The notes below the pieces were generated by a model that saw nothing but the letters and a program-made list of their open reading frames with translations, did no database searches and had not been told where the DNA came from. From Chara braunii (taxonomy: Eukaryota > Streptophyta > Charophyceae > Charales > Characeae), in NCBI GenBank assembly GCA_003427395.1, contig BFEA01000080.1, positions 2,884,918-2,905,219 on the forward strand: DNA of 20,302 bases, read 5' to 3'. The translations under genes and the position numbers were made by a program. Position 1 is the stretch's first letter, and every line of letters starts with the position of its first letter. This document shows, in pieces, positions 8,119-17,349 of the stretch.

Positions 8119-8973
8119 TTAGTTCAGCACCTTCCACGGACTGTAGTACTGAGGAAGAAGCTTTCGTGATACACCTTCTTCTTCATAAAACTCAGACATC
8201 TTGACCCAAACATAACTTCCCACTGTGAAAGGGTCGGGCTGGCTCTTTTTGTTTGCATGCTTAATCATGACACTGCGTCGCCTTTCCGCAGCTGCGACAA
8301 CAACTTTGAGCAAACGATCAAACTTAGCATTGTTGCCTGGCTGGCCAGGTGGCTGATCAGGAAACAGATAGGATAGGGGATAGCGAATTTGTCACCCGAG
8401 GTGCAACCGGTTAGGTGTCATCCCGATGGAGGAGTGTATGGAGTTGTTGTACTGTCCTTGCACAATCGGCAATTCCTCATCCCGAGAGTTTTGATCAGGC
8501 ACAATTAGAGCTCGAAGAAGTTGGATCACAGTCTGATTGACCTCCTCGGCCAGTCCATTGGCTTCGTGATGTCGGCCTGACGTCATCTTCAGTTTGATGT
8601 CGTAGATCTGGGAGGTAAGTCCTTCCAATCTGAACTTATGAACCTAGTGTCCCGGTCACTCACAAGAGTTCCGGGGGCCCACATTGTAGAATGTACCTTT
8701 TGTGAAACTCTTTGATCACAAGGTCAGTTGGGGCATGAGGTGGTAATGGAACCAAATTCACTTAGAGAAGCGGTCGATGATCACCATTACTTGTGAGTAT
8801 CTGTTCCTGCTCTTCTTTCCCATGTCCGTGAATTCGATCGAAAGAGATTCAGCCGGGCCATCAGGAATAGGAAGAGGATGCAGCAGCCCACAGGGCTCTT
8901 GCCGAGACGGTTTGATGCGTTGACAAACTTCACACTCAGCCACTTTCGTGCCATTTCTTTCATCCCAGGCCAT
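8119..8973 (-). pseudogene. pol: Ty3/gypsy integrase (broken)
   Basis: On the minus strand, 8973-8756 has the CxxC of the N-terminal zinc finger (CEVCQRIK) and the start of the catalytic core, ending IIDRFSK at a TGA. The usual first catalytic Asp position appears as SIEFTDM, with Glu where Asp is common. The second catalytic Asp is seen in LVSDRDTRF (codon at about 8657-8655) in another frame. The catalytic Glu lies in NGLAEEVNQ, in the frame starting at 8628. The C-terminal GPY-like region follows in 8313-8119 (YSPWKVLN). Frame changes occur near 8945, 8750 and 8640. The His residues of the HHCC finger lie upstream at about 9045-9020 (HGRSGHFG). Integrase would insert the cDNA; this copy cannot make it intact. 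Confidence 0.8.
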
Positions 8974-9448
8974 ACAAACTTTTGCAATAGACTTCCGTAT
9001 GTCTTTTCAAAACCGAAGTGTCCACTCCGGCCATGAGCCAAGTCCAAGAAGTATATGGGTAGGCTAATGGTTGGGCACACAGGCGGCCGTACTTCCCGTA
9101 ACGTCGGAAGAGTAATCCTTTACACTCATGGAAATTAGGCTGGCTGCTAGGGTCCGCCTGGATCTGCTCAAGGATGGGACTGAGTTCCGGGTCCTTGGCA
9201 GTATACTCGACGAGTTCCTCCTTCAAATTCTTACGGAGATTGTAGGAACCCACAAGACAAGTCGTGTACTCAGGGTGGCGAGACAAAGCATCCGCAACGC
9301 GGTTGTAACAACCTTTTTTGTGCCGAAGTTCGAAATCATGCACAACAATCTTATGCAGCCAGCGGGTCAATGTAGTTGTTGGATTATTCTGTGTTTGAAT
9401 CCATTTCACAGTCTCGTGGTTTGAGAACACTTTGAAATGGCGACCCAA
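8960..9448 (-). pseudogene. pol: RNase H C-terminal part and integrase linker
   Basis: The frame begins inside RNase H (GRHFKVFSNHE) and holds the conserved RVADALSR motif with the fourth catalytic Asp (residue 53 from 9448). The third acidic position, normally SDH or TDH, reads SNH, a GAC to AAC change. It continues into the spacer before integrase (GLLFRRYGKYGRLC), then changes frame at about 9075. RNase H removes the RNA strand during reverse transcription. The preceding part lies in another frame at 9861-9406. Confidence 0.75.
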
Positions 9449-9888
9449 GAGGTAGTGCTTCCAAGTGTCTCTCTCAAGGCATTGAGTTCTCGCATGTAAG
9501 TGGAGGCAACTACCTTGTGACTGGGCATACGTTTGCTGTAGAATTTGAGCGAACGTAAGCCGTCACCATCATCTTGTTGCAGCACTGCACCAGTCCCATA
9601 CAAGCTTGCATCCGTAGTTACTACAAATGTAAGTTTGGGATCTGCAATGCGGAGCACCGGATGACTTGCCAAAGCCTCCTTCAATGCTTGGAAGGCTGTT
9701 GTGCATTCCCCATCCCATGTGTAGGACACATTCTTGCTGGTCAATCTGGACAACGATCGGGCAATGATAGAGAATTTGGGTACAAACTTACGGTAGTATG
9801 ACGCAAGACCAAGAAAAGAACGCAACTCGCAGACATTTGCTGGTTGAGGCCATTTGCGCATGACCTCAACTTTGGTTGCCTCTGGCTA
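9406..9888 (-). pseudogene. pol: RT connection and RNase H N-terminal part
   Basis: This continues the RT frame after an in-frame TAG at 9888-9886. It contains the gypsy hallmark LRSFLGLASYYRKFVPKFS, then RNase H motifs TTDASLYGTGAVL (first catalytic Asp) and YMRELNAL (catalytic Glu). At about 9467-9475 a run of CT/GA dinucleotides (plus-strand TCTCTCTC) has gained two bases relative to a continuous frame. This moves the rest of RNase H into another frame and makes the end of this segment meaningless. Confidence 0.8.
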
Positions 9889-10735
9889 TAGGCCTGCAAC
9901 AGACAACCGATGTCCAAGGTAGATGACGCTGTCCCTCCCAAACTCAGATTTCTCCAAGTTGAGATGAAGTTGCGCATCCTTGAGGATCTGCAACTCTTCC
10001 TCAAGGTGTCTCATGTGCTCCTCCATCGACTTGTTGAACATTAGTATGTCATCCAAGTAAACAACAACCAATCGATTGATCTGATTGCGGAACACCTTAT
10101 CCATGAGACTTTGGAAGGTGGTTGGTGCATTCATGAGGCCGAAGGGCATGACGGTAAACTCGTACAGGCCATCACGAGTTCTGAATGCAGTTTTATGCTG
10201 GTTTGCAGGGTCGACTTCAATCTGGTGGTAGCCAGACTTGAGATCAATCTTGCTGAAGACCTTGCATCCACCTACAACATCAAGCAGATCATTAATACGC
10301 GGCAAAGGATATGCATTCTTTCTTGTTATCCTATTCAGTCCGCGGTAATCGATACACATTCGTAGTTTGCCTCCTTTCTTCGGGACAAACAGAACCGGTG
10401 CACCGGATTTGGATTCGCTTGGCTTGATCCATCCCTTCCCAATCATGTCCTCGATCTGTCTTCGCAACTCTTCCAATTCGCCTGAGCCCATTCGATAGAC
10501 ACGACCATTTGGAGGAGTGCTACCTTCTATCAACTCGATCTTGTGTCGGACCGGATGCACGGGGACTCCATGTGGTTCGGTCAAAACTTTAGGAAATCGG
10601 TTGAGAAGGTTGCGGATTTTAGATGGGACTTCCGGAGGTGGATCATCACTTTCAGGTACAAGCATACCAGATTGCATAGGTGCAGCCAAAACAACAAAAT
10701 TTGAACCAGAGTCGTTTGGACCAAAAGTAGACCTA
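9886..10735 (-). pseudogene. pol: Ty3/gypsy reverse transcriptase
   Basis: This is the best-preserved domain of the chromovirus. In order it shows KIELIEGSTPPNGRVYRM, APVLFVPKKGGKLRMCIDYR, the first catalytic Asp in FSKIDLKSGYHQI, MPFGLMNAPTTFQ and the YLDD catalytic box (codons 10059-10048). It then shows NLEKSEFG and YLGH. All catalytic Asp residues are present. The frame ends at a TAG (9888-9886) just before the connection domain. Upstream, the link to protease is broken by a 76-bp tandem duplication. RT copies element RNA into cDNA inside the virus-like particle. The subfamily is clearly gypsy by motif order (RT before RNase H before integrase). Confidence 0.9.
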
Positions 10736-10887
10736 GTAGAGGTAGAAGTAGTTGCATTAGCCGTAAAAACGACATGCAAAGTAGAATCATTATGTACAAC
10801 AAAAATAGAAGGTAGAGGTAGAAGTAGTTGCATTAGCCGTAAAAACGACATGCAAAGTAGAATCATTATGTACAACAAAAATAGAAG
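10736..10887. repeat. Perfect 76-bp tandem duplication
   Basis: 10736-10811 and 10812-10887 are identical as far as I can read. The unit lies between protease and RT of the minus-strand element. Because 76 is not divisible by three, the two copies are read in different frames (one gives IFVVHNDSTLHVVF; the other a hydrophobic non-native stretch). Perfect identity implies a recent event. Confidence 0.9.
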
Positions 10888-10915
10888 GCACATGAGCAGG
10901 CCTAACAAAAGCTAT

Positions 10916-11640
10916 TTACATTTGCTCATCAACTTTGTGCGTGTGCCACTTTTTGCAGAATTGCATTGCGTTGAGAAAAGTTACTTGGGACTCGTGCGGC
11001 TCATCCAAGAGGATTGGACGCTCGATTCCCATGACATCTTTGACTATGAATTGTGAATCCTTCCACGTGGTTCTTTCACATTGGGCTTGCATTCGGCCCA
11101 AGCCAATAATCGCGTCGAAGGGGCACTTATCAAGGACATAGAATTTCAACTCATGCGTGATTGTGCGGTCTGCGTCAAAGGTAGTGCGCACATCTTTGAC
11201 TGCATGCGTAGATATGACAACCTCTTGGTTGCCCACTTGGGTCCGACAAAGGTTCTGCAAGGTCACTTGCTTCATTCCCAAGCGTGCCTTACGAATGTCG
11301 CGCGGTGAGAAGTAGTTGGCGGTTCCATCACAATCAGCCAACGCATGGATGTAACGCCCGTTAATGCAGAGTTTGACGAAGATCAACTTCGTTTTCCTTT
11401 GCGTGCGTTCTTGTGTTATGTGAGCCCAACACGACAAGAGAGAATGAAAGTCAATTTCTTCCGACTCCACCCAAGGCTCCTTGTATAGGATGTGCAGTTT
11501 CTCAGCCTTGGAATCGGCATTAGATGGGTTTTCAAGAGAGGTTTGTTGAGTAGGATCGGAATCCGGTGAAGAATCTGCACTTACATGTTCAACCTCTCCG
11601 TTTGTACAGTGTGCTGATGATGTCTCTACCCCCGTTGCTG
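10916..11640 (-). pseudogene. pol: Aspartic protease region of gypsy pol
   Basis: On the minus strand this frame holds an acidic, Ser-rich spacer and then a retropepsin-like fold: LIFVKLCINGRYIHALAD, followed by GTANYFSP. Further on are an hKLKFYVL-type strand and the conserved FDAIIGLGRM near the C-terminus. The active-site triplet, normally D-S/T-G, reads D-C-D (codons from 11335), so catalytic competence is doubtful. The enzyme would process Gag-Pol. The reading frame extends from the Gag side at 11731 to a stop near 10916, before the duplication that separates it from RT. Confidence 0.7.
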
Positions 11641-11939
11641 GTTTCCCTGCTGCAATCTGAAGCAATGTTGGATTGAATGTCCCGGTTTGGTGCAATGCAG
11701 GCAAACCCCTTTCTTCAACCTGTGTTTCCACTCACTTTCACTGATCCGGAGATCTACCCATGGTTTTGTGGCAGCATCTTCCGGTTGGGTGGAATCTTCG
11801 CTCCCTTGGGAAGGAGAATGGTGTTAGTATTGTTCTTCACTGTGGTCCTTGGTCCCTTACTTTCGTAGCCAGTCTTCTTGAAGGCATTCATAGCTTCATC
11901 GTCATTTACATTCTCAGACTCATGGGCTGACGAGAGCAA
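11640..11939 (-). pseudogene. gag: Gag C-terminus with CCHC zinc knuckle
   Basis: From 11703 to 11662 on the minus strand a perfect CX2CX4HX4C knuckle is encoded (CLHCTKPGHSIQHC), preceded by WVDLRISESEWKHRLKKG. The knuckle binds element RNA in the nucleocapsid. Just upstream, a segment in another frame (11939-11754) includes LLPKGAKIPPNRK. The zinc-knuckle frame differs from both the segment before and the protease frame after, so at least two frameshifts lie within 250 bases. Confidence 0.75.
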
Positions 11940-13243
11940 GATGCCTCGCAGTTTTGCTCTTGATCGTCATCAAGAGAAGGGTCCTCTGCGAAGGTCTCCT
12001 CGTAAACCTCAAATAGATCATGCGCTGCAAAATGGTTGCTGCCTGAAAACCGTTTTCGGTCGGTGGTCTTTTTGCCATCCGATCCACCTGGGAGGTCTTG
12101 TGCCTCCAGCTTGACTAAATCCTGCATGAGGGTAAGCCAATCTATATACGTTATGAGTCTGAGGCCCAGGCGATGTGTCACAGTAGACGGGACCGTACCT
12201 TTTATCACATCCGAGCAAGACTGCGCAGTCATCTCCAGATCCGAAGTAGCAAAGAGTTTACTATCATACTGTTGTAGACTACGCATGGTGCCGGTTCACT
12301 TGCTGTGCTTGAGCTTGTCAAGCTTAAGTCTAGCTTTGGCTGCAGTATGTGGATCAACATATTGTTTGATCAAGAGTTCCTCGAGTGCGGCTATAGGCGT
12401 AGCCTTCAACCATTTGTTCAGGTCTATTTTTTTATAGCCTGATTGTACAGCTTAGACTTCTAAGAAGCCCCTTACGGCGGGTTCCACATNGGTCCCTAGG
12501 ACCGACGACTGAGTAACCGGGGGTGTCCCCAACACATCAAAGTATGATCGCATAGAGTTGATCCAAGATTCAATGTCGTCCTTTCCATCATACCTAGACA
12601 AAATATGTGCCGCCTTCCTGTCCACATAGGGAAAGCTGCAACTAGGACCAGCGATTGCTGGGTCCGAATTCGGGGCTGCAACAGTTCCAGAATGCCCTGC
12701 ACTGCCACTTGCAGCTGCATCAACAACGGGGTCTGGACTTGCTGCAAATCCGGATAGGCTGTTGGCCACACTCGAAGAAGAAGAGGAAAAAGAAGAAGAA
12801 GAAGAAGATATGGTTGGAGGGGCAAGAACGGACTGACACGTAGCACTAGAAGTAGGGTAAGCAGGCAGAAGGACACTTTGGGCCGGCTGCAAGCAAGCAA
12901 ACTGTTGCAGCTGGTCACTGTGCTGCTGCGCCATCAGGGCCATATCCTCACGCAACTTCTTAAGTTCATCAAACAGCTTGGCGAGTTGGACTGTATGGTC
13001 TTCAACAACCCGGACCCCTACTAAAGCCCTGAGGAGTGGGACAGTCTTCTCTTCCACCTCATCATTAGTTAAGGTGGGCACGGTACTGAAGACGACTTCA
13101 TGAACCTTTACTTTATCTCCCCTCTCCTTCTCCTTCTCTTCCTCTTCCCTCTTCAATGCTTTTTCATAGAAGAAAAAGTACTGCGCTTTTTCTACCTCAG
13201 GGGCAGCGTCCATTTGCATCTTCCATTCTGCTGCAAATGCCAT
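11906..13243 (-). pseudogene. gag: Chromovirus Gag (N-terminal and capsid part)
   Basis: I choose the ATG at 13243 (MAFAAEWKMQMD). The frame is open up to 13405, but that extension has no ATG at its start and is encoded by a CT-rich leader. The order is: charged coiled-coil-like stretch (EKALKREEEEKEKERG), a second helix region (LFDELKKLREDMALM), a poly-Ser tract around 12773-12811, an Ala/Gly/Pro-rich linker, and the capsid-like RYDGKDDIESWINSMRSYF. In-frame stops are TAA at 12454 and TGA at about 12300, after which the same frame continues to 11906. One ambiguous base lies at 12490. Gag would form the particle shell. The order and the following zinc knuckle support the call although the N-terminus is not conserved. 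Confidence 0.7.
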
Positions 13244-14710
13244 GATGGAGGACGAGGGAGTCAATAAGTCTCTCAAGAGAGGTCTGTACTTCCTCACACT
13301 TCTGGGACGAACAATCCTCTTCCCTCTCCTCACCCCCTCAAGAGCGACACTCAGAAGCTTCTCCTTCTCTCTCTCTCTCTCTCGATTGTGATCGTGTAGA
13401 CGCAAGCATTTAACAAACCCAATGAAAGAAACAACTTGAAAGCAATCAAAAGAGAAGGTAGAACTCCTAGTTGGAGCGGCAATTCATTTGGACCGGAGAG
13501 CAGTCAAAACTAAAAAATAAAGATCAAGGAGATCTGATTTCGCCACACAGTTTGGTCCGGCCACGTGTGAGGTCCTCTCAAGCCTAACCGGACTCAGCTC
13601 TGTGAAGACACAACAAATCAAATTCAAAGTGTACTACGTAAATGCAAGAGAGAATCGAGTGGTGTCCAAGGTGCGAGTCAGGCGACGGATCGTGCGGTAA
13701 AGTCTGTTAAAACGTCTCAGCTGGGATCCCCTCAACAGCAAGTGTCCTGGTCCGAAAGCATGAGCTCCGAGTCCCAATCAGATAGAGCGAGATAACTGAC
13801 GTTAATAGATTTGGGCCTGAGGGGCCCTCCTTGTTTGGGCCCGGTCCCATTGAGTCCCAAATGGTCCCAGTGGAGTCAGAACCGGGTCCCAACCAACAAG
13901 AGTTCCACAAAGACCTACTTTCTGCCCCTACCGAATTGAAAAACAAAATTTAGCCCCAGAAAGAACCTACAGACTACAACCATTCAGAATGAAATAAACA
14001 AAGCACTGTAGAGAGATATATTATGGCAAGCAAGATACTCCATTCATTCACTCGTCAGGTGAGTAAGCAGTTCACACACCTTACACAAGATCAAGACTAT
14101 GGAGGATGGAAGAAGAGCCCATAATACCCAAGCACATAGTCAATTCCATGCACACACACATGGGCACCCTGGCGGCACGACACTTACCTGAGTGGCCGGG
14201 CTCTTGAGATGAAAGAAACTCAACCCCCTCTCACATAGTCCTCCTGACCAAATTAGCATCCTCTACACTAGTGTCCTATCATCTAGGAGGGTCAACATCC
14301 ACCCCAAAGTACAACGCCGGATCCCCCGTCGATGTTGAAGATCAAAGCAGCAACTTGCAGTCCGTAGGTGCAGATATGGCTGCCACCCTCAAGCTCGTCT
14401 AACTTGAGGGGAGCCTTAAAGTCACTCCTCGTCTTCCTGGAAGTCCAGATTCAAGTTGTAGGTGCCCTTCACTGTCCCCTCTTTCAAGTTGCATCACGAA
14501 GTCCCACCTTGTGTCTCACCACCACAAACATGCACTCAACCTACCTGGCCGGGTCTAATGTCTACACGGCCCTCCCAGGTGGGGCCAGCTTCCCTTCACC
14601 ACGCTACCCCAATTAACCCTAACTTCCAGCCCTAACCCTAAGTGGTTAGCCCTTACCACTTAGGTTAGGGTTATGGCGGCAAAGTCAACTCTCGCCTGCA
14701 AGTAGAATCC
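13244..14710 (-). other. Leader between primer-binding site and gag
   Basis: No gene is supported in this 1.4-kb stretch. Visible features are a CT/GA dinucleotide run at about 13361-13384 just upstream of gag, a GGTCCC/GGGACC-rich patch near 13840-13890, and a hairpin near 14632-14670. The length is similar to the leader of the plus-strand element at 4189-5411. Confidence 0.5.
14632..14670 (-). repeat. Leader stem-loop next to the primer-binding site
   Basis: CTAACCCTAAGTGGT at 14632-14646 pairs with ACCACTTAGG-TTAG at about 14655-14669, perfect over the inner 10 pairs and with one bulge further out. It lies 41 bases downstream of the primer-binding site in the element's RNA. That is where LTR retroelements often carry dimerisation or packaging structures; this role is inferred. 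The arms contain CCCTAA words that look telomeric by chance. Confidence 0.6.
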
Positions 14711-14722
14711 GCTCCGATACCA
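14711..14722 (-). other. Primer-binding site of the chromovirus
   Basis: On the minus strand the sequence is TGGTATCGGAGC, one base from the usual initiator-Met tRNA complement. It starts one base after the LTR end (CA at 14725-14724). It fixes the right-hand LTR boundary and the orientation of the element. Confidence 0.75.
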
Positions 14723-14723
14723 A

Positions 14724-15957
14724 TGATACGATCCTGGCCAATTTCGAATTATACATACATCCAATTGCAAAAAGAAATGAATGAACTTGAGAAATAGAGA
14801 GGGAAAGAAAAAGACGAAGAAGTAAGAAATAAGAAGAAGATGATCTACTCCACCATAGACCAATGACAAGGCTCTTTTTCTTCGCCAACCAATCTCCTCC
14901 TCCTTATCACCTCCCCTCTCATTCAAACAAGAAATAACAATAATAATGTTGAATTGCTGAACCAGGATCAATGTCCGAATCCCACTTCTACTGCGGGCAC
15001 AACATGAGGTCCCCCATAGCCATGGCCACCCTTCCACTTCCTCTACATGCAGGTCGAGGCTATGGCGGAGCACTGAGGGCTCTACCCTCCTGTCCAAAGG
15101 ACAACCAAAGCAGCTATGTCGCTGCCTCCCTGTGCAAAGGACAATGCAAAGCAGCTATGCCGCTGCTCACTAGGCCGCCATGCATGTCTCTGCCCCGAGC
15201 TTCCTTGGTGCGACACTACCCCAACGGGGGCCTTCCAGATGCAGTGCCTAACAAGGTGATGAAGATGGTGGCCACCATAGCGAGGTAAGAACCTCGCCAC
15301 TCTCCTCCTTGGTCCCTTTCTACCTCCTCCTCCTACCGGTAGAGCGCCACCATAGCCAAGGTGGAAGCTCCCGACTTCTTCCTCCCAACAGCACTGTAGT
15401 ACCCAACGCTACTCCAGCCAGCGCTCCAGCACTGTGTCGCCTAACTTGCACACTGAAGAATGAGGCCAAGCTCTTGCCTCGGACTCTTGATATAGCGACC
15501 TGCTTGCCTCCTGGGCGGTGACTTCCAGGCCGCTCAGCCTCCCAAGCAACCGGTACCTCCTCCCTTTCGGAGGGAAACATCATTGCAGACTTTGATATTG
15601 CCCGTATAGGCTCTAGACTCAGACTGGATGGATTGGTACCGGCCTAGACCTAGCCTGCCGCTACTGGGCCTCTAAAAATGCCAACTTTCTCTTCTTCTGC
15701 TCGGCCTCGAGTACCCGACACATCTACTGCTGCTGGGTGCGGTCACGGCCTACCTACTACTTGAGTGTTTTTCCGCTGCTCTAAGTGTCATGGGCCTCTG
15801 GCTCCGCCACTTGAGTGTTTTCCCCTGCTGCAACCCTCAATGCCACGGCCACAAGTAAGTACCGGCCCTACGGGCCTGCCAAACAAGCAAGTATCCTTGA
15901 GGGTCACACACACACACTCATGCCGACAAGCACTCAAACAGGCACGCAAGTCAACAG
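14724..15957 (-). mobile_element. 5' LTR of the chromovirus (truncated)
   Basis: On the minus strand this LTR ends in GATCGTATCA next to the primer-binding site. Its far portion, 15667-15957, repeats 7204-7494. The outermost 124 bases present in the left copy (7495-7618) are absent, because the sequence switches at 15955-15958 to an inverted fragment of another retroelement. Inside is a short tandem repeat at about 15090-15166 (CAAAGGACAA-x-CAAAGCAGCTATG type units, period about 40). No protein is encoded. Estimated original LTR length is about 1.36 kb. Confidence 0.65.
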
Positions 15958-16820
15958 GTAAGCAACTTCGTCACAACAAGAGCCAGGGCGGCTAGCATTA
16001 ACCATACCTCTGAAGCATGCACGACAGAGGGCATGTTGGTTGCATGCCATGACGATTGTGGGGCGTTCACCATCACAGTTAAGTGCACATTCGCTATAGT
16101 GCCCGTATGCAACAAATGAGACATACTGCATCTGGATGTAGAGGATGTTCACAATCCGAATACCGGTGGCATCCCTGCCGACAGCGGGCCCGAAAAATTA
16201 TATGGTTGTAGTGATGTCAATAAAGTCGATGCTTTCCACAAGCAAGTGTAGTTGTGTCAGTGATCTCGCAAAGGAGGTCACAAGGTGTTAGTGCAACATG
16301 TGGGGAAATGAAGACTAAAGCAGGCACGGTGACAGACATGGAGGTAGGCACAAAGACAGACACAGAAATAGGCATGGAAACAGGTGCAGAGGCGGGGACG
16401 GAAGTACACGTAGTACCCACAAAGTCAGTAATCTGGAAGGAGACAGAGACAGAAACAGGCACAGAGACAGGTACGGAGNCAGGCACAGAGATAGGTGTAG
16501 AGGTGGGCATGGAAGTACACGAGGTACCCATAGGGTCAATGACCTGGAACAGTTGCAGGTTAGGGTAATTACGCACGAGATCACAGATGGCAGTAATAGT
16601 TTGCACCATAGCACCGCCATTCCATAATTCCCAAGAACAAGAGGCACGAACAAGAGCGGTGTAGTGGCCAGGAGCATGTAGAATATAGGCAAAAATGTGC
16701 GAACAGTGGTCCGGGTCGCCACCCTAAGGGACACGCTGCATATCAATCCGGCGCCTTGTCAAAGCAGTCTCCAAAACAGAGACATTGAATCCCCCATGTC
16801 GAGTGTAATCACTATGTTGT
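15955..16820 (-). pseudogene. Inverted fragment of the Josephin/RING retroelement protein
   Basis: This is the reverse complement of about 18362-19255 with high identity. On the minus strand it encodes the Josephin-like C-terminal half, including GHYTALV (His) and WELWNGG (Asn), then the repetitive Pro/Ser/Val linker. The frame is continuous into the first RING-like module (CDLLCEITD, then CGKHRL). It is broken by a TAG within the Josephin segment (near 16724) and by YW-to-stop-type changes in the RING-like module, where CR of the other copy has become Y-stop. The second zinc module is also present (ECALNCDGE, CNQHALCRACF). It lacks the catalytic Cys half and the 3' UTR. One ambiguous base lies at 16479. 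It cannot make a functional product but preserves the ancestral frame of the linker. Confidence 0.75.
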
Positions 16821-17184
16821 GGGGGGTTGCACATTCTTAGGTGCACGCCTCCAAGTCCGCCCTGACGGTTCCCTGCGTATGAGTGTCTTTGACAAAGCAG
16901 CTGAATGGAATTTCCCTGTTATTCGTTATCCTAGTGATACGTCTAACGTCCCTGCACACCAGCCGGCGGGAGTGTTTACAGGCCAGCTTACTAGGTTTGA
17001 GTATGTATGCAACAACTGGTATGATTTCAAAACTGCAGCAGCGATGCTCACACGCCGCATGCTTTTTCGCGGGCACTCTCCAACAACGCTTGCGAAAGGA
17101 TGGACTTCCTATATTCGTAAACGTCAACAAAGGTACCCTGCGCACGTGACCCGCCTCTCTAGCTGGTTCCGCAACATGCTTTGA
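16819..17184 (+). pseudogene. C-terminal tail of a reverse transcriptase-like protein (5'-truncated)
   Basis: About 120 codons are open to a TGA at 17182. The segment has CTFLGARLQV, then SVFDKAAEWNFPVIRYPS, then GVFTGQLTRFEYVC, and LTRRMLFRGHS. This pattern (FLD-like strand, a DK-x-EFNFP motif, GV-x-x-QL-x-RF, and a final RG-containing helix) recalls the C-terminal tail of reverse transcriptases in some eukaryotic retroelements. I cannot place the clade, and no RT catalytic core is in the window. The start is not natural: at about 16815-16825 the sequence joins the inverted fragment. The downstream protease-like frame is in the same frame, separated only by the TGA, so this may be the middle of one polyprotein. 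Call is by pattern only. Confidence 0.45.
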
Positions 17185-17349
17185 TGGTCTATTCATCACC
17201 CGCTTTCTCGGGTATCCACACACTGTCCTCGGACTACGCCTGTCACAACCCCTTCTTCATTATCGGCGCCTGTCACACCTATCACAGCCTCTTCTTCATT
17301 ACCTGCGTCTGCCGCACCTGCGTCCTCATCAGTCTTAGTAATCCCTTCC

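Noticed and set aside
14588-14670. Telomeric repeat (CCCTAA words)
   Set aside because: Only a few isolated words occur, explained by a stem-loop in the chromovirus leader; there is no array.
16315-16746. Minus-strand Leu/Pro/Cys-rich frame and its plus-strand partner near 18440-18840
   Set aside because: These are alternate-frame readings of the repetitive Pro/Ser/Val linker and the Josephin-like segment; the composition is repeat-driven.
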